Source: Leptodactylus fallax
Lineage: Eukaryota; Chordata; Amphibia; Anura; Leptodactylidae
NCBI GenBank assembly: GCA_947044405.1
Contig: CAMRHE010001082.1
Location: 22,501 to 86,500, forward strand
Length of the DNA: 64,000 nucleotides
Direction of reading: 5' to 3'
The notes under the pieces were generated by a model. That model searched no databases. It had not been told where the DNA came from and was given only the letters and a program-made list of their open reading frames with translations. How positions within the stretch are numbered: position 1 is the first letter of the stretch; each line of letters opens with the position of its first letter. Of this stretch, positions 38,455 to 61,744 are shown piece by piece. A program made the position numbers and the translations under genes.

Positions 38455-41029
38455 CCTGTGTGATACTGTCTGCTGAGCTGTGTATCTAATCCTATCCTGT
38501 GTGATACTGACTGCTGAGCTGTGTACCTAATCCTATCCTGTGTGATACAGTCTGCTGAGCCATGTATCTAATCCTATCCTGTGTGATACTGACTGCTGAG
38601 CCGTGTACCTAATCCTATCCTGTGTGATACTGACTGCTGAGCCGTGTACCTAATCCTATCCTGTGTGATACTGACTGCTGAGCCGTGTACCTAATCCTAT
38701 CCTGTGTGATACAGTCTGCTGAGCCATGTACCTAATCCTATCCTGTGTGATACTGACTGCTGAGCCGTGTACCTAATCCTATCCTGTGTGATACAGTGTC
38801 TGCTGAGCCGTGTACCTAATCCTATCCTGTGTGATACTGACTGCTGAGCCGTGTACCTAATCCTATCCGTGTGATACTGACTGCTGAGCCGTGTACCTAA
38901 TCCTATCCTGTGTGATACGAGCTCCCCCCCTGTCTGCTGAGCCGTGTACCTAATCCTATCCTGTGTGATACTGACTGCTGAGCCGTGTACCTAATCCTAT
39001 CCTGTGTGATACTGACTGCTGAGCCGTGTACCTAATCCTATCCTGTGTGATACTGACTGCTGAGCCGTGTACCTAATCCTATCCTGTGTGATACTGACTG
39101 CTGAGCCGTGTACCTAATCCATCCTGTGTGATCTACTGCTGGCCGTGACCAACCACCTGTGTGATACTGACGCTGCGTGTACCTAATCCTATCCTGTGTG
39201 ATACTGACTGCTGAGCCGTGTACCTAATCCTATCCGGGAACGCCGGCCGCCTAATCCTATCCTGTGTGATACTGTCTGCTGAGCCGTGTACCTAATCCTA
39301 TCCTGTGTGATACTGACTGCTGAGCCGTGTACCTAATCCTATCCTGTGTGATACTGACTGCTGAGCCGTGTACTTAATCCTATCCTGTGTGATACTGACT
39401 GCTGAGCCGTGTACCTAATCCTATCCTGTGTGATACTGACTGCTGAGCCGTGTACCTAATCCTATCCTGTGTGATACTGACTGCTGAGCCGTGTACCTAA
39501 TCCTATCCTGTGCGATACTGACTGCTGAGCCGTGTACCTAATCCTATCCTGTGCGATACTGTCTGCTGAGCCGTGTACCTAATCCTATCCTGTGTGATAC
39601 TGACTGCTGAGCCGTGTACCTAATCCTATCCTGTGTGATACTGACTGCTGAGCCGTGTACCTAATCCTATCCTGTGTGATACTGTCTGCTGAGCCGTGTA
39701 CCTAATCCTATCCTGTGTGATACTGACTGCTGAGCCGTGTACCTAATCCTATCCTGTGTGATACTGTCTGCTGAGCCGTGTACCAATCCATCGCGAGCTG
39801 TGTACCTAATCCTATCCTGTGTGATACTGTCTGCTGAGCCGTGTACCTAATCCTATCCTGTGTGATACTGACTGCTGAGCCGTGTACCTAATCCTATCCT
39901 GTGTGATACTGACTGCTGAGCCGTGTACCTAATCCTATCCTGTGTGATACAGTCTGCTGAGCTGTGTACCTAATCCTATCCTGTGTGATACTGACTGCTG
40001 AGCCGTGTACCTAATCCTATCCTGTGTGATACTGACTGCCTGTTGAGCCGTGTACCTAATCCTATCCTGTGTGATACTGACTGCTGAGCCGTGTACCTAA
40101 TCCTATCCTGTGTGATACTGTCTGCTGAGCCGTGTACCTAATCCTATCCTGTGTGATACTGACTGCTGAGCCGTGTACCTAATCCTATCCTGTGTGATAC
40201 TGACTGCTGAGCCGTGTACCTAATCCTATCCTGTGTGATACTGTCTGCTGAGCCGTGTACCTAATCCTATCCTGTGTGATACAGTGTGCTGAGCTGTGTA
40301 CCTAATCCTATCCTGTGTGATACTGACTGCTGAGCCCCCGTGTACCTAATCCTATCCTGTGTGATACTGACTGCTGAGCCGTGTACCTAATCCTATCCTG
40401 TGTGATACTGACTGCTGAGCCGTGTACCTAATCCTATCCTGTGTGATACTGACTGCTGAGCCGTGTACCTAATCCTATCCTGTGTGATACTGACTGCTGA
40501 GCCGTGTACCTAATCCTATCCTGTGTGATACTGTCTGCTGAGCCGTGTACCTAATCCTATCCTGTGTGATACTGACTGCTGAGCTGTGTATCTAATCCTA
40601 TCCTGTGTGATACTGACTGCTGAGCCGTGTACCTAATCCTATCCTGTGTGATACTGTCTGCTGAGCCGTGTACCTAATCCTATCCTGTGTGATACTGACT
40701 GCTGAGCTGTGTACCTAATCCTATCCTGTGTGATACTGACTGCTGAGCCGTGTACCTAATCCTATCCTGTGTGATACTGCTGACCGGACCAACCCCCCCC
40801 CCCCCCCCCCCCCCTGACTGCTGAGCCGTGTACCTAATCCATCCTGTGTGATACTGTCTGCTGAGCCGTGTACCTAATCCTATCCTGTGTGATACTGACT
40901 GCTGAGCTGTGTATCTAATCCTATCCTGTGTGATACTGACTGCTGAGCCGTGTACCTAATCCTATCCTGTGTGATACTGACTGCTGAGCCGTGTATCTAA
41001 TCCTATCCTGTGTGATACTGACTGCTGAG
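38455..41029. repeat. 41 bp satellite (family D), homogenised central part
   Basis: About 62 copies of GTGTGATACTGACTGCTGAG, CCGTGTACCTAATCCTATCCT (41 bp), much more uniform than the left part. Irregular patches with missing bases or C-runs occur at about 38930, 39121-39178, 39235-39255, 39783-39800 and 40778-40815 (a run of more than 20 C). Confidence 0.94.
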
Positions 41030-41505
41030 CAGGGTTGCACCTGCCGACTTTTTTTTAATCGGCTCCTACCAATTGGTTTATTTCAGCAGCTAACAGCTGA
41101 TGTTTTTCTCACTGATCCCCTCTCCTGTCCGGCCTTCTTCTTCCTGCAGCCATGACGGGGATCACTGAGTAAAACATTGGCCGCTACCTGTTGGAATAAT
41201 CGAACTTGTGAGGGACCAGAGGAGGGGAGGAAAACAACAAACCATTCTACTCCCCTCTCCTGGGTGTCTGAGGATGTCCAGGGCTCCTCTTCCAGCCCCG
41301 TCTGACGTCACACACGCCCCGGGTCACCACTGAGGCCTGTGATTGGAGAGATCACTATAAAGGTTTGTTATTTTTACACCTCCCCCTATTACACTCTGGG
41401 GTCTGAGGCCCCCCCCCCCCCCAATCACACTATAACAGAGCTCCGTGCCTGACAAACCCCAAAAGATCCCGGTTTGATCCAAGCCTGAGACTTTTGGAAA
41501 ATTTG
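41030..41505. mobile_element. 476 bp insertion in satellite D with 8 bp direct repeats
   Basis: The sequence between two copies of CTGCTGAG (41022-41029 and 41506-41513) is unrelated to the satellite. It starts CAGGGTTGCACCTGCCGACT and ends CTTTTGGAAAATTTG, so terminal inverted repeats are poor. It contains a degenerate copy of the shared hairpin module (TTACACTCTGGGGTCTGAGG, followed by a C-run in place of the right arm). The 8 bp duplication suggests hAT-type insertion. The flanking 8-mer is also part of the satellite unit, so chance is possible. Confidence 0.6.
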
Positions 41506-41655
41506 CTGCTGAGCTGTGTATCTAATCCTGTCATGTGTGATACTGTCTGCTTAGCTGTGTATCTAATCCTGTCATGTGTGATACTGTCTGCTGAGCTGTG
41601 TAGCTAATCCTTTCACATGCGGTACTGTCTGCAGAGCTGTGTATCTAATCCTATG
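41506..41655. repeat. 41 bp satellite (family D), right edge
   Basis: About four diverged units with CTGTGTATCTAATCCTGTCA and TTTCACATGCGGTACTGTCT. Confidence 0.85.
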
Positions 41656-43205
41656 ATCAGTGCGGTGTTTTCTATGTGACTTCTATAGATGCCATTCTTC
41701 TACTGTTGCCATGGTGATGTACACAAGTGACAAGGACCTGTCGTTTCTATGGCGTGCCCCTGGTCTCCATGGTAACACTGACAGACTCTATGTCCTTGTA
41801 TTACGCACATCTTCAGTGACTCTTGAGTTATATGGAATCTCCCATGACGCTTGGATCACGCTGAAGGACCGGTCATGTGACTCTGACGTCACCGTCGCTG
41901 TGCCTGGGTAGTTTTGCTCTTTTTTGCACCGCCATGGTACAATGACCTCCTGCCTCCTCAGAGGCGTGAGCTGCTGGTCTGTCCATCCTGCATGCTTTAC
42001 ACTGCAGCACAGAAAGTCAGACAGAGGATTAGAAGTCCAGGCCCACAAATGTGAACCGGGAGAGCAGCCGCGCCGCGCCATTATTACCTCTAGATACAGC
42101 GACCGCCTGACTGACTGCAGAGAGCAATAGCTGCATCAATGTCAGAAATCATCACAATTACTGCTGACAAACAGCCTGTATATAATGCTTCAGAAGTTGT
42201 CACAGCCCAGCCCATTATTGGGATGTGCTTCCAGGATCTTGCAGCAGCAGGGGGTGCCACAGACTAGCACATTATGGATTACTGCAGTGCTGCACTACAA
42301 GATGTATCCCATGAGAGGCGCCACTGTTCACAGCTCTATGTAGACAACATACATGTTATACATTCTTACAAATACATTGTAACAAACCGTCAGCTATGAA
42401 AGCAGGATGAAGTCACAGTAAAGTAACTACAAAAGGCTGTATAAGGTGCTGAGTTGAGGTGTCGTGCCTGTGTGACAATGTGACCTCCAGCAGAGTCCCA
42501 TCATTAGACTCCACCCCTAAGAATAAACCCCACCCCCAGTTAGATTACTAGGCTACAGATACTAGATTACAGGTGTGCTCTGATCAGACACTGGGTCTTA
42601 CCACAAGAGGGCAGAAGAGAGCTTCTCCTAATGCAGTATTAAAAGGATCTCCAGGGCTACTTTTGGGTAGTGTACCTCTTGGTGAGAGATCACTGACTAC
42701 TAGCCATGTCTCTTCAAGGCATTAGAAGCTATTTTGCCCAATTGTCAGATTTTTAGAAGCAGGAGGATAATTTCCATGAATTGCTGCCATCTAGACCATT
42801 CTGACCTCGCGGTTCAGTGTTGGGGGCATTAAGTAAGGATACACATTAGGTGAACAACACGGCCCAGACGGACCACCAATAGAGAGGATGGTTTGATTCA
42901 CCAACAAGCATGAGCAGATCCTGCAGTGTTCTTGTCCACAATCCAGACTCGCTGTCATTACAATCTCTCCCCACCCCCCGCCTCTTCATTACACCCCCGT
43001 CTCTCGCTAATTCCAGGTCCTGCCATTGACAATCAGTCACCGTCACCTTCATCTGCAGTGACGTTGTGAACAATAACCCTGCACTGTACAGACTGGATCT
43101 ATATCCTCTATAGTGATGGATCCGGGATCTGTTTGGGACCTGATGATGTCAAGTTGGAGTTTGGAGGCCTCGTGGTGAGGGATACGAGGTCACTAACAGC
43201 TCAGA
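41656..43205. other. Non-repetitive region, no recognised gene
   Basis: About 1.5 kb of mixed-composition DNA. Frames up to about 97 codons occur on both strands but show no recognisable domain or convincing splice structure. It holds two RFX X-box-like motifs and a TGACGTCA palindrome near its left side (separate entry). Possible regulatory DNA or an old decayed element. Confidence 0.5.
41705..41891. promoter_or_regulatory. Possible RFX X-boxes and CRE palindrome
   Basis: GTCTCCATGGTAAC at 41763-41776 fits the X-box pattern RYYNYY-N2-RRNRAC. GTTGCCATGGTGAT at 41705-41718 is one base off. TGACGTCA lies at 41884-41891. RFX factors control ciliary genes, but no transcription start or nearby 5' exon is visible, so this is motif evidence only. 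Confidence 0.3.
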
Positions 43206-45011
43206 ACCTGTATAGCTCCATGTCCTGCCGTATCTCATCTTGTATCCAGACTACAAGCCCAGTTGTAACATCTGTGGTAAATGTACTGCAGGATACATAC
43301 AGAGCCTGTATACCTCCATGTCCTGCCGTATCTCATCTTGTATCCAGGCTACAGGCCCAGCTGTAACATCTGTGGTAAATGTACTGCAGGATACCATACA
43401 GAGCCTGTATACCTCCATGTCCTGCCGTATCTCATCTTGTATCCAGGCTACAGGCCTAGCTGTAACATCTGTGGTAAATGTACTGCAGGATACCATACAG
43501 ATCCTGTATACCTCCATGTCCTGCCGTATCTCATCTTGTATCCAGACTACAAGCCCAGTTGTAACATCTGTGGTAAATGTACTGCAGGATACATACAGAG
43601 CCTGTATACCTCCATGTCCTGCCGTATCTCATCTTGTATCCAGACTACAGGCCCGGTTGTAACATCTGTGGTAAATGTACTGCAGGATACCATACAGAGC
43701 CTGTATACCTCCATGTCCTGCCGTATCTCATCTTGTATCCAGGCTACAGGCCCAGCTGTAACATCTGTGGTAAATGTACTGCAGGATACCATACAGAACC
43801 TGTATACCTCCATGTCCTGCCGTATCTCATCTTGTATCCAGGCTACAGGCCCAGCTGTAACATCTGTGGTAAATGTACTGCAGGATACCATACAGAGCCT
43901 GTATACCTCCATGTCCTGCCGTATCTCATCTTGTATCCAGGCTACAGGCCCAGCTGTAATATCTGTGGTAAATGTACTGCAGGATACCATACACAGCCTG
44001 TATACCTCCATGTCCTGCCGTATCTCATCTTGTATCCAGACTACAGGCCCGGCTGTAACATCTGTGGTAAATGTACTGCAGGATACCATACAGAGCCTGT
44101 ATACCTCCATGTCCTGCCGTATCTCATCTTGTATCCAGACTACAGGCCCAGCTGTAACATCTGTGGTAAATGTACTGCAGGATACCATACAGATCCTGTA
44201 TACCTCCATTTCCTGCCGTATCTCATCTTGTATCCAGACTACAGGCCCAGCTGTAACATCTGTGGTAAATGTACTGCAGGATACCATACAGAGCCTGTAT
44301 ACCTCCATGTCCTGCCGTATCTCATCTTGTATCCAGACTGGGGGGGGACAGGCCTAGCTGTAACATCTGTGGTAAATGTACTGCAGGATACCATACAGAA
44401 CCTGTATACCTCCATGTCCTGCCGTATCTCATCTTGTATCCAGACTACAGGCCCGGTTGTAACATCTGTGGTAAATGTACTGCAGGATACCATACAGAGC
44501 CTGTATACCTCCATGTCCTGCCATATCTCATCTTGTATCCAGGCTACAGGCCCAGCTGTAACATCTGTGGTAAATGTACTGCAGGATACATACAGAACCT
44601 GTATACCGCCATGTCCTGCCGTATCTCATCTTGTATCCAGACTACAGGCCTGGCTGTAACATCTGTGGTAAATGTACTGCAGGATACCATACAGAGCCTG
44701 TATACCACCATGTCCTGCCGTATCTCATCTTGTATCCAGGCTACAGGCCCGGCTGTAACATCTGTGGTAAATGTACTGCAGGATACCATACAGAACCTGT
44801 ATACCTCCATGTCCTGCCGTATCTCATCTTGTATCCAGACTACAGGTCCAGCTGTAACATCTGTGGTAAATGTACTGCAGGATACCATACAGAACCTGTA
44901 TACCTCCATGTCCTGCCGTATCTCATCTTGTATCCAGGCTACAGGCCAGGCTGTAACATCTGTGGTAAATGTATTGCAGGATACCATACAGAACCTGTAT
45001 ACCTCCATGTA
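43206..45011. repeat. 99 bp satellite (family E), left part
   Basis: About 18 copies of a 99 bp unit containing TGTATACCTCCATGTCCTGC, CGTATCTCATCTTGTATCCA, GRCTACAGGCCCAGCTGTAA, CATCTGTGGTAAATGTACTG and CAGGATACCATACAGARCC. A few copies are 98 bp (GATACATACAG). One is interrupted by GGGGGGGGACA at about 44340. Because 99 is a multiple of three and the unit lacks stops in three of six frames, long open frames run through it on both strands. Confidence 0.96.
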
Positions 45012-46578
45012 CAGTCATGGCCAAAAGTTTTGAGAATGACACAAATATTATATTTTCACATGATCTGCTGCCCTCTGGTTTTTCTGTGTGTTTGTCAGAT
45101 GTTTTTATCACATACAGAAATAGAATTGCATTCATATTATGAGTAACAGAAGCTTATATTGACAGTTAGAATGAGTTAATGCAGCAAGTCAATATTTGCA
45201 GTGTTGACCCTTCTTCTTCAGGACCTCTGCAATTCTCCCTGGCATGCTCTCAATCAACTTCTGGACCAAATCCTGACTGATAGCAGTCCATTCTTGCAGA
45301 ATCAATGCTTTAATTTTGTCTGAATTTGTTGGTTTTTGTTTGTCCACCCGTCTCTTGATGATTGACCACAAGTTCTCAATGGGATTAAGATCTGGGGAGT
45401 TTCCAGGCCATGGACCCAAAATCTCTATGTTTTGTTCCTTGAGCCATTTAGTTATCACCTTTGCTTTATGGCAAGGTGCTCCATCATGCTGGAAAAGGCA
45501 TTGTTGAGCGCCAAACTGCTCTTGGACGGTTGGGAGAAGTTGCTCTTGGAGGACATTCTGGTACCATTCTTTATTCATGGCTGTGTTTTTAGGCAAGACT
45601 GTGAGAGAGCCGATTCCCTTGGCTGAGAAGCAACCCCACACATGAATGGTTTCAGGATGCTTTACAGTTGGCATGAGACAAGACTGGTGGTAGCGCTCAC
45701 CTCTTCTTCTCCAAATAAGCTGTTTTCCAGATGTTCCAAACAATGGAAAAGGGGATTCATCAGAGAAAATGACTTTCCCCCAGTCCTCAGCAGTCCACTC
45801 CCTGTACCTTTTGCAGAATATCAGTCTGTCCCTGATGTTTTTTCTGGAGAGAAGTGGCTTCTTTGCTGCCCTCCTTGAGACCAGGCCTTGCTCCAAGAGT
45901 CTCCGCCTCACAGTGCGTGCAGATGCACTCACACCTGCCTGCTGCCATTCCTCAGCAAGCTCTGCACTGCTGGTAGCCCGATCCCGCAGCTGAAACACTT
46001 TTAAGAGACGGTCCTGCCGCTTGCTGGTCTTTCTTGGGCGCCCTGGAGCCTTTTTGGCACCAATGGAACCTCTTTCCTTGAAGTTCTTGATGATGCGATA
46101 GATTGTAGACTGAGGTGCAATCTTTCTAGCTGCAATACTCTTCCCAGTTAGGCCATTTTTGTGCAGTGCAATGATGACTGCACGTGTTTCTTTAGAGATA
46201 ACCATGGTTAACAGAAGAGAAACAATGATGGCAAGTACCAGCCTCCTTTTAAAGTGTCCAGTGGTGTCATTCTTACTTAATCATGACAGATTGATCTCCA
46301 GCCCTGTCCTCATCAACACCCACACCTGTGTTAATGGAGCAATCACTGAAACGATGTTAGGTGGTCCTTTTAAGGCAGGGCTGCAATGATGTTGAAATGT
46401 GTTTTGGGGGATAAAGTTCATTTTCTAGGCAAATATTGACTTTGCAAGTAATTGCTGTTAAGCTGATCACTCTTTATAACATTCTGGAGTATATGCAAAT
46501 TGCCATTAGAAAAACTGAAGCAGTAGACTTTGTAAAAATTAATATTTGTATCATTCTCAAAACTTTTGGCCATGACTG
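45012..46578 (-). mobile_element. Tc1/mariner element with intact transposase (DD35E spacing)
   Basis: The ends CAGTCATGGCCAAAAGTTTT (45012) and its reverse complement (to 46578) are flanked by TA at 45010-45011 and 46579-46580. The outer inverted repeat is about 40 bp with few mismatches. An inner 14 bp inverted pair AAGTCAATATTTGC lies at 45186-45199 and 46429-46442, giving an inverted-repeat/direct-repeat-like layout. The element is oriented on the minus strand with a full-length transposase. It splits the 99 bp array exactly within a monomer (CCTCCATG-TA-CTGCCG) at a TA where other units have TC. Confidence 0.96.
45189..46205 (-). CDS. Tc1/mariner transposase, intact, 338 aa
   Basis: Cut-and-paste transposase with an uninterrupted frame of the usual family length. 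The N-terminal paired-like DNA-binding region contains helix-turn-helix segments (about 5-45 and 80-112) separated by the GRPRKT motif at 55-60. The catalytic domain has D149 (VIFSDESPF), D241 (LFQHDGAPCH) and E277 (LNPIENLW). By my count there are 35 residues between the last two, so DD35E rather than the common DD34E. A glycine-containing block ([10 protein letters not shown], about 188-197) is also present. It ends QHCKY, and the stop overlaps the inner inverted repeat. The start Met (MVISKETRAV) is preceded by a leader inside the element. No break or missing catalytic residue is visible, so it could encode an active enzyme. Confidence 0.95.
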   Translation of the reverse strand: MVISKETRAVIIALHKNGLTGKSIAARKIAPQSTIYRIIKNFKERGSIGAKKAPGRPRKTSKRQDRLLKVFQLRDRATSSAELAEEWQQAGVSASARTVRRRLLEQGLVSRRAAKKPLLSRKNIRDRLIFCKRYREWTAEDWGKVIFSDESPFPLFGTSGKQLIWRRRGERYHQSCLMPTVKHPETIHVWGCFSAKGIGSLTVLPKNTAMNKEWYQNVLQEQLLPTVQEQFGAQQCLFQHDGAPCHKAKVITKWLKEQNIEILGPWPGNSPDLNPIENLWSIIKRRVDKQKPTNSDKIKALILQEWTAISQDLVQKLIESMPGRIAEVLKKKGQHCKY

Positions 46579-48690
46579 TACTGCCGTATCTCATCTTGTA
46601 TCCAGGCTACAGGCCCTGCTGTAACATCTGTGGTAAATGTACTGCAGGATACCATACAGAACCTGTATACCTTCATGTCCTGCTGTATCTCATCTTGTAT
46701 CCAGACTACAGGCCCGGCTGTAACATCTGTGGTAAATGTACTGCAGGATACCATACAGATCCTGTATACCTCCATGTCCTGCCGTATCTCATCTTGTATC
46801 CAGACTACAGGCCCAGCTGTAACATCTGTGGTAAATGTACTGCAGGATACCATACAGAACCTGTATACCTCCATGTCCTGCCGTATCTCATCTTGTATCC
46901 AGGCTACAGATCCAGCTGTAACATCTGTGGTAAATGTACTGCAGGATACCATACAGAACCTGTATACCTCCATGTCCTGCCGTATCTCATCTTGTATCCA
47001 GGCTACAGGCCCAGCTGTAACATCTGTGGTAAATGTACTGCAGGATACCATACAGATCCTGTATACCTCCATGTCCTGCCGTATCTCATCTTGTATCCAC
47101 ACTACAGGCCCAGCTGTAACATCTGTGGTAAATATACTGCAAGATACCATACAGATCCTGTATACCTCCATGTCCTGCCGTATCTCATCTTGTATCCAGG
47201 CTACAGGCCCGGCAGTAATATCTGTGATAAATGTACTGCAGGATACCATACAGAACCTGTATACCTCCATGTCCTGCCGTATCTCATCTTGTATCCAGGC
47301 TACAGGCCCAGCTGTAACATCTGTGGTAAATGTACTGCAGGATACCATACAGATCCTGTATACCTCCATGTCCTGCCGTATCTCATCTTGTATCCACACT
47401 ACAGGCCCAGCTGTAACATCTGTGGTAAATATACTGCAAGATACCATACAGATCCTGTATACCTCCATGTCCTGCCGTATCTCATCTTGTATCCACACTA
47501 CAGGCCCAGCTGTAACATCTGTGGTAAATATACTGCAAGATACCATACAGAACCTGTATACCTCCATGTCCTGCCGTATCTCATCTTGTATCCAGACTAC
47601 AGGCCCAGCTGTAACATCTGTGGTAAATGTACTGCAGGATACCATACAGAGCCTGTATACCTCCATGTCCTGCCGTATCTCATCTTGTAGCCAGGCTACA
47701 GGCCCGGCTGTAACATCTGTGGTAAATGTACTGCAGGATACCATACAGAGCCTGTATACCTCCATGTCCTGCCGTATCTCATCTTGTATCCAGACTACAG
47801 GTCCAGCTGTAACATCTGTGGTAAATGTACTGCAGGATACCATACAGATCCTGTATACCTCCATGTCCTGCCGTATCTCATCTTGTATCCAGACTACAGG
47901 CCCAGCTGTAACATCTGTGGTTAATGTACTGCAGGATACCATACAGAACCTGTATACCTCCATGTCCTGCCGTATCTCATCTTGTATCCAGACTACAGGC
48001 CCAGCTGTAACATCTGTGGTTAATGTACTGCAGGATACCATACAGAACCTGTATACCTCCATGTCCTGCCGTATCTCATCTTGTATCCAGGCTACAGGCC
48101 CGGCTGTAACATCTGTGGTAAATGTACTGCAGGATACCATACAGAACCTGTATACCTCCATGTCCTGCCGTATCTCATCTTGTATCCAGGCTACAGGCCC
48201 GGCTGTAACATCTGTGGTAAATGTACTGCAGGATACCATACAGAGCCTGTATACCTCCATGTCCTGCCGTATCTCATCTTGTATCCAGGCTACAGGACCA
48301 GCTGTAACATCTGTGGTAAATGTACTGCAGGGTACCATACAGAGCCTGTATACCTCCATGTCCTGCCGTATCTCATCTTGTATCCAGGCTACAGGCCCAG
48401 CTGTAACATCTGTGGTAAATGTACTGCAGGATACCATACAGAACCTGTATACCTCCATGTCCTGCCGTATCTCATCTTGTATCCAGGCTACAGGCCCAGC
48501 TGTAATATCTGTGGTAAATGTACTGCAGGATACCATACAGAGCCTGTATACCTCCATGTCCGGTCGTATCTCATCTTGTATCCAGACTACAGGTCCGGCT
48601 GTAATATCTGTGGTAAATGTACTGCAAGATACCATACAGAACCTGTATACCTCCATGTCCTGCCGTATCTCATCTTGTATCCAGACTAGA
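46579..48690. repeat. 99 bp satellite (family E), right part
   Basis: About 21 copies of the same 99 bp unit. The unit variants GACTACAGG/GGCTACAGG/CACTACAGG and CAGAGCC/CAGAACC/CAGATCC are intermixed. A duplicated two-unit block with GGTAAATATACTGCAAGATA appears near 47120, 47430 and 47525. Open frames of more than 750 codons exist on both strands but are repeat read-through. Confidence 0.96.
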
Positions 48691-49316
48691 GGTGCCATCT
48701 GGGTCCTAGAGCCTGTGTCCAATCCCCTCCTCCTTTGCTTTAATATTGTCATCACCTCACACCGAGGAGACTCACCAGGACAGGACCACATTTTGGGCCC
48801 GATTCTTTTTGCCAATGAGTTTACCTCTGCCCCTTGCTCAGTCCCCAATATTTACCCCAGGTTCCCTCCATTGACTAGCACCAGTTGCTCACACTGATGG
48901 CGCCCGACTACTGGGTGGCCCTGCATGTGTCCTCTGCATGTATGCTTGATATTGTGACAGCGCCCCCTGTGTAGGTTTTATTTACGTCTGCATTGACTGT
49001 TACCAGGACCTTGTTTTTTAGGTGTCCTGAGCCCCTTCAGACTGTGGGCCCTGCGGCAGCCGCCATGTCTTCTACCACCGCTCTATTAGGACGGATTTTC
49101 TTCCTCACTGACCGTGAGCAGTGATCTATTCTAATGCTGCAGGACCTGCTATAATATAAGAAGCTGCACACGTGGAGGCGGAGTTTATAGCACTGTATAA
49201 TGTAGCCCCTCCCCCATCACTTGCCGATACATTGTTAGTGGTCACTGTGTCCTGCTGACCGGGGTTAGTACAGGGGTTTCAGGGGTCGGAGGCACACAGT
49301 AGAGGCTCTGCACCCA
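48691..49316. other. Flank between satellite E and the last CFAP91 exon
   Basis: Non-repetitive DNA downstream of the CFAP91 stop (the gene is on the minus strand), so it probably includes the 3' UTR. No other gene is recognised. Confidence 0.6.
48977..48982 (-). terminator. Candidate polyadenylation signal for CFAP91
   Basis: AATAAA on the minus strand, about 335 nt beyond the stop codon. Position and sequence are suitable, but no cleavage evidence is available. Confidence 0.4.
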
Positions 49317-61641
<12,325 letters not shown>

Positions 61642-61744
61642 CTGGAAGACAAGACAAAGGGTTAATAGTCAGCGCAAGCTCAGACAGAGGCTGCAACAAG
61701 CGGCAGCCGCTCATTACATGTGTGTAAATAATAGTCCTTTAATA

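Noticed and set aside
41660..42130. Short frames (68-97 codons) as possible exons
   Set aside because: No domain, no convincing splice junctions or codon bias; left as unannotated unique DNA.
46557..48848. 763-codon minus-strand frame and 755-codon plus-strand frame with 33-residue repeats
   Set aside because: Both traverse the same 99 bp satellite on opposite strands, and the variation changes amino acids freely.
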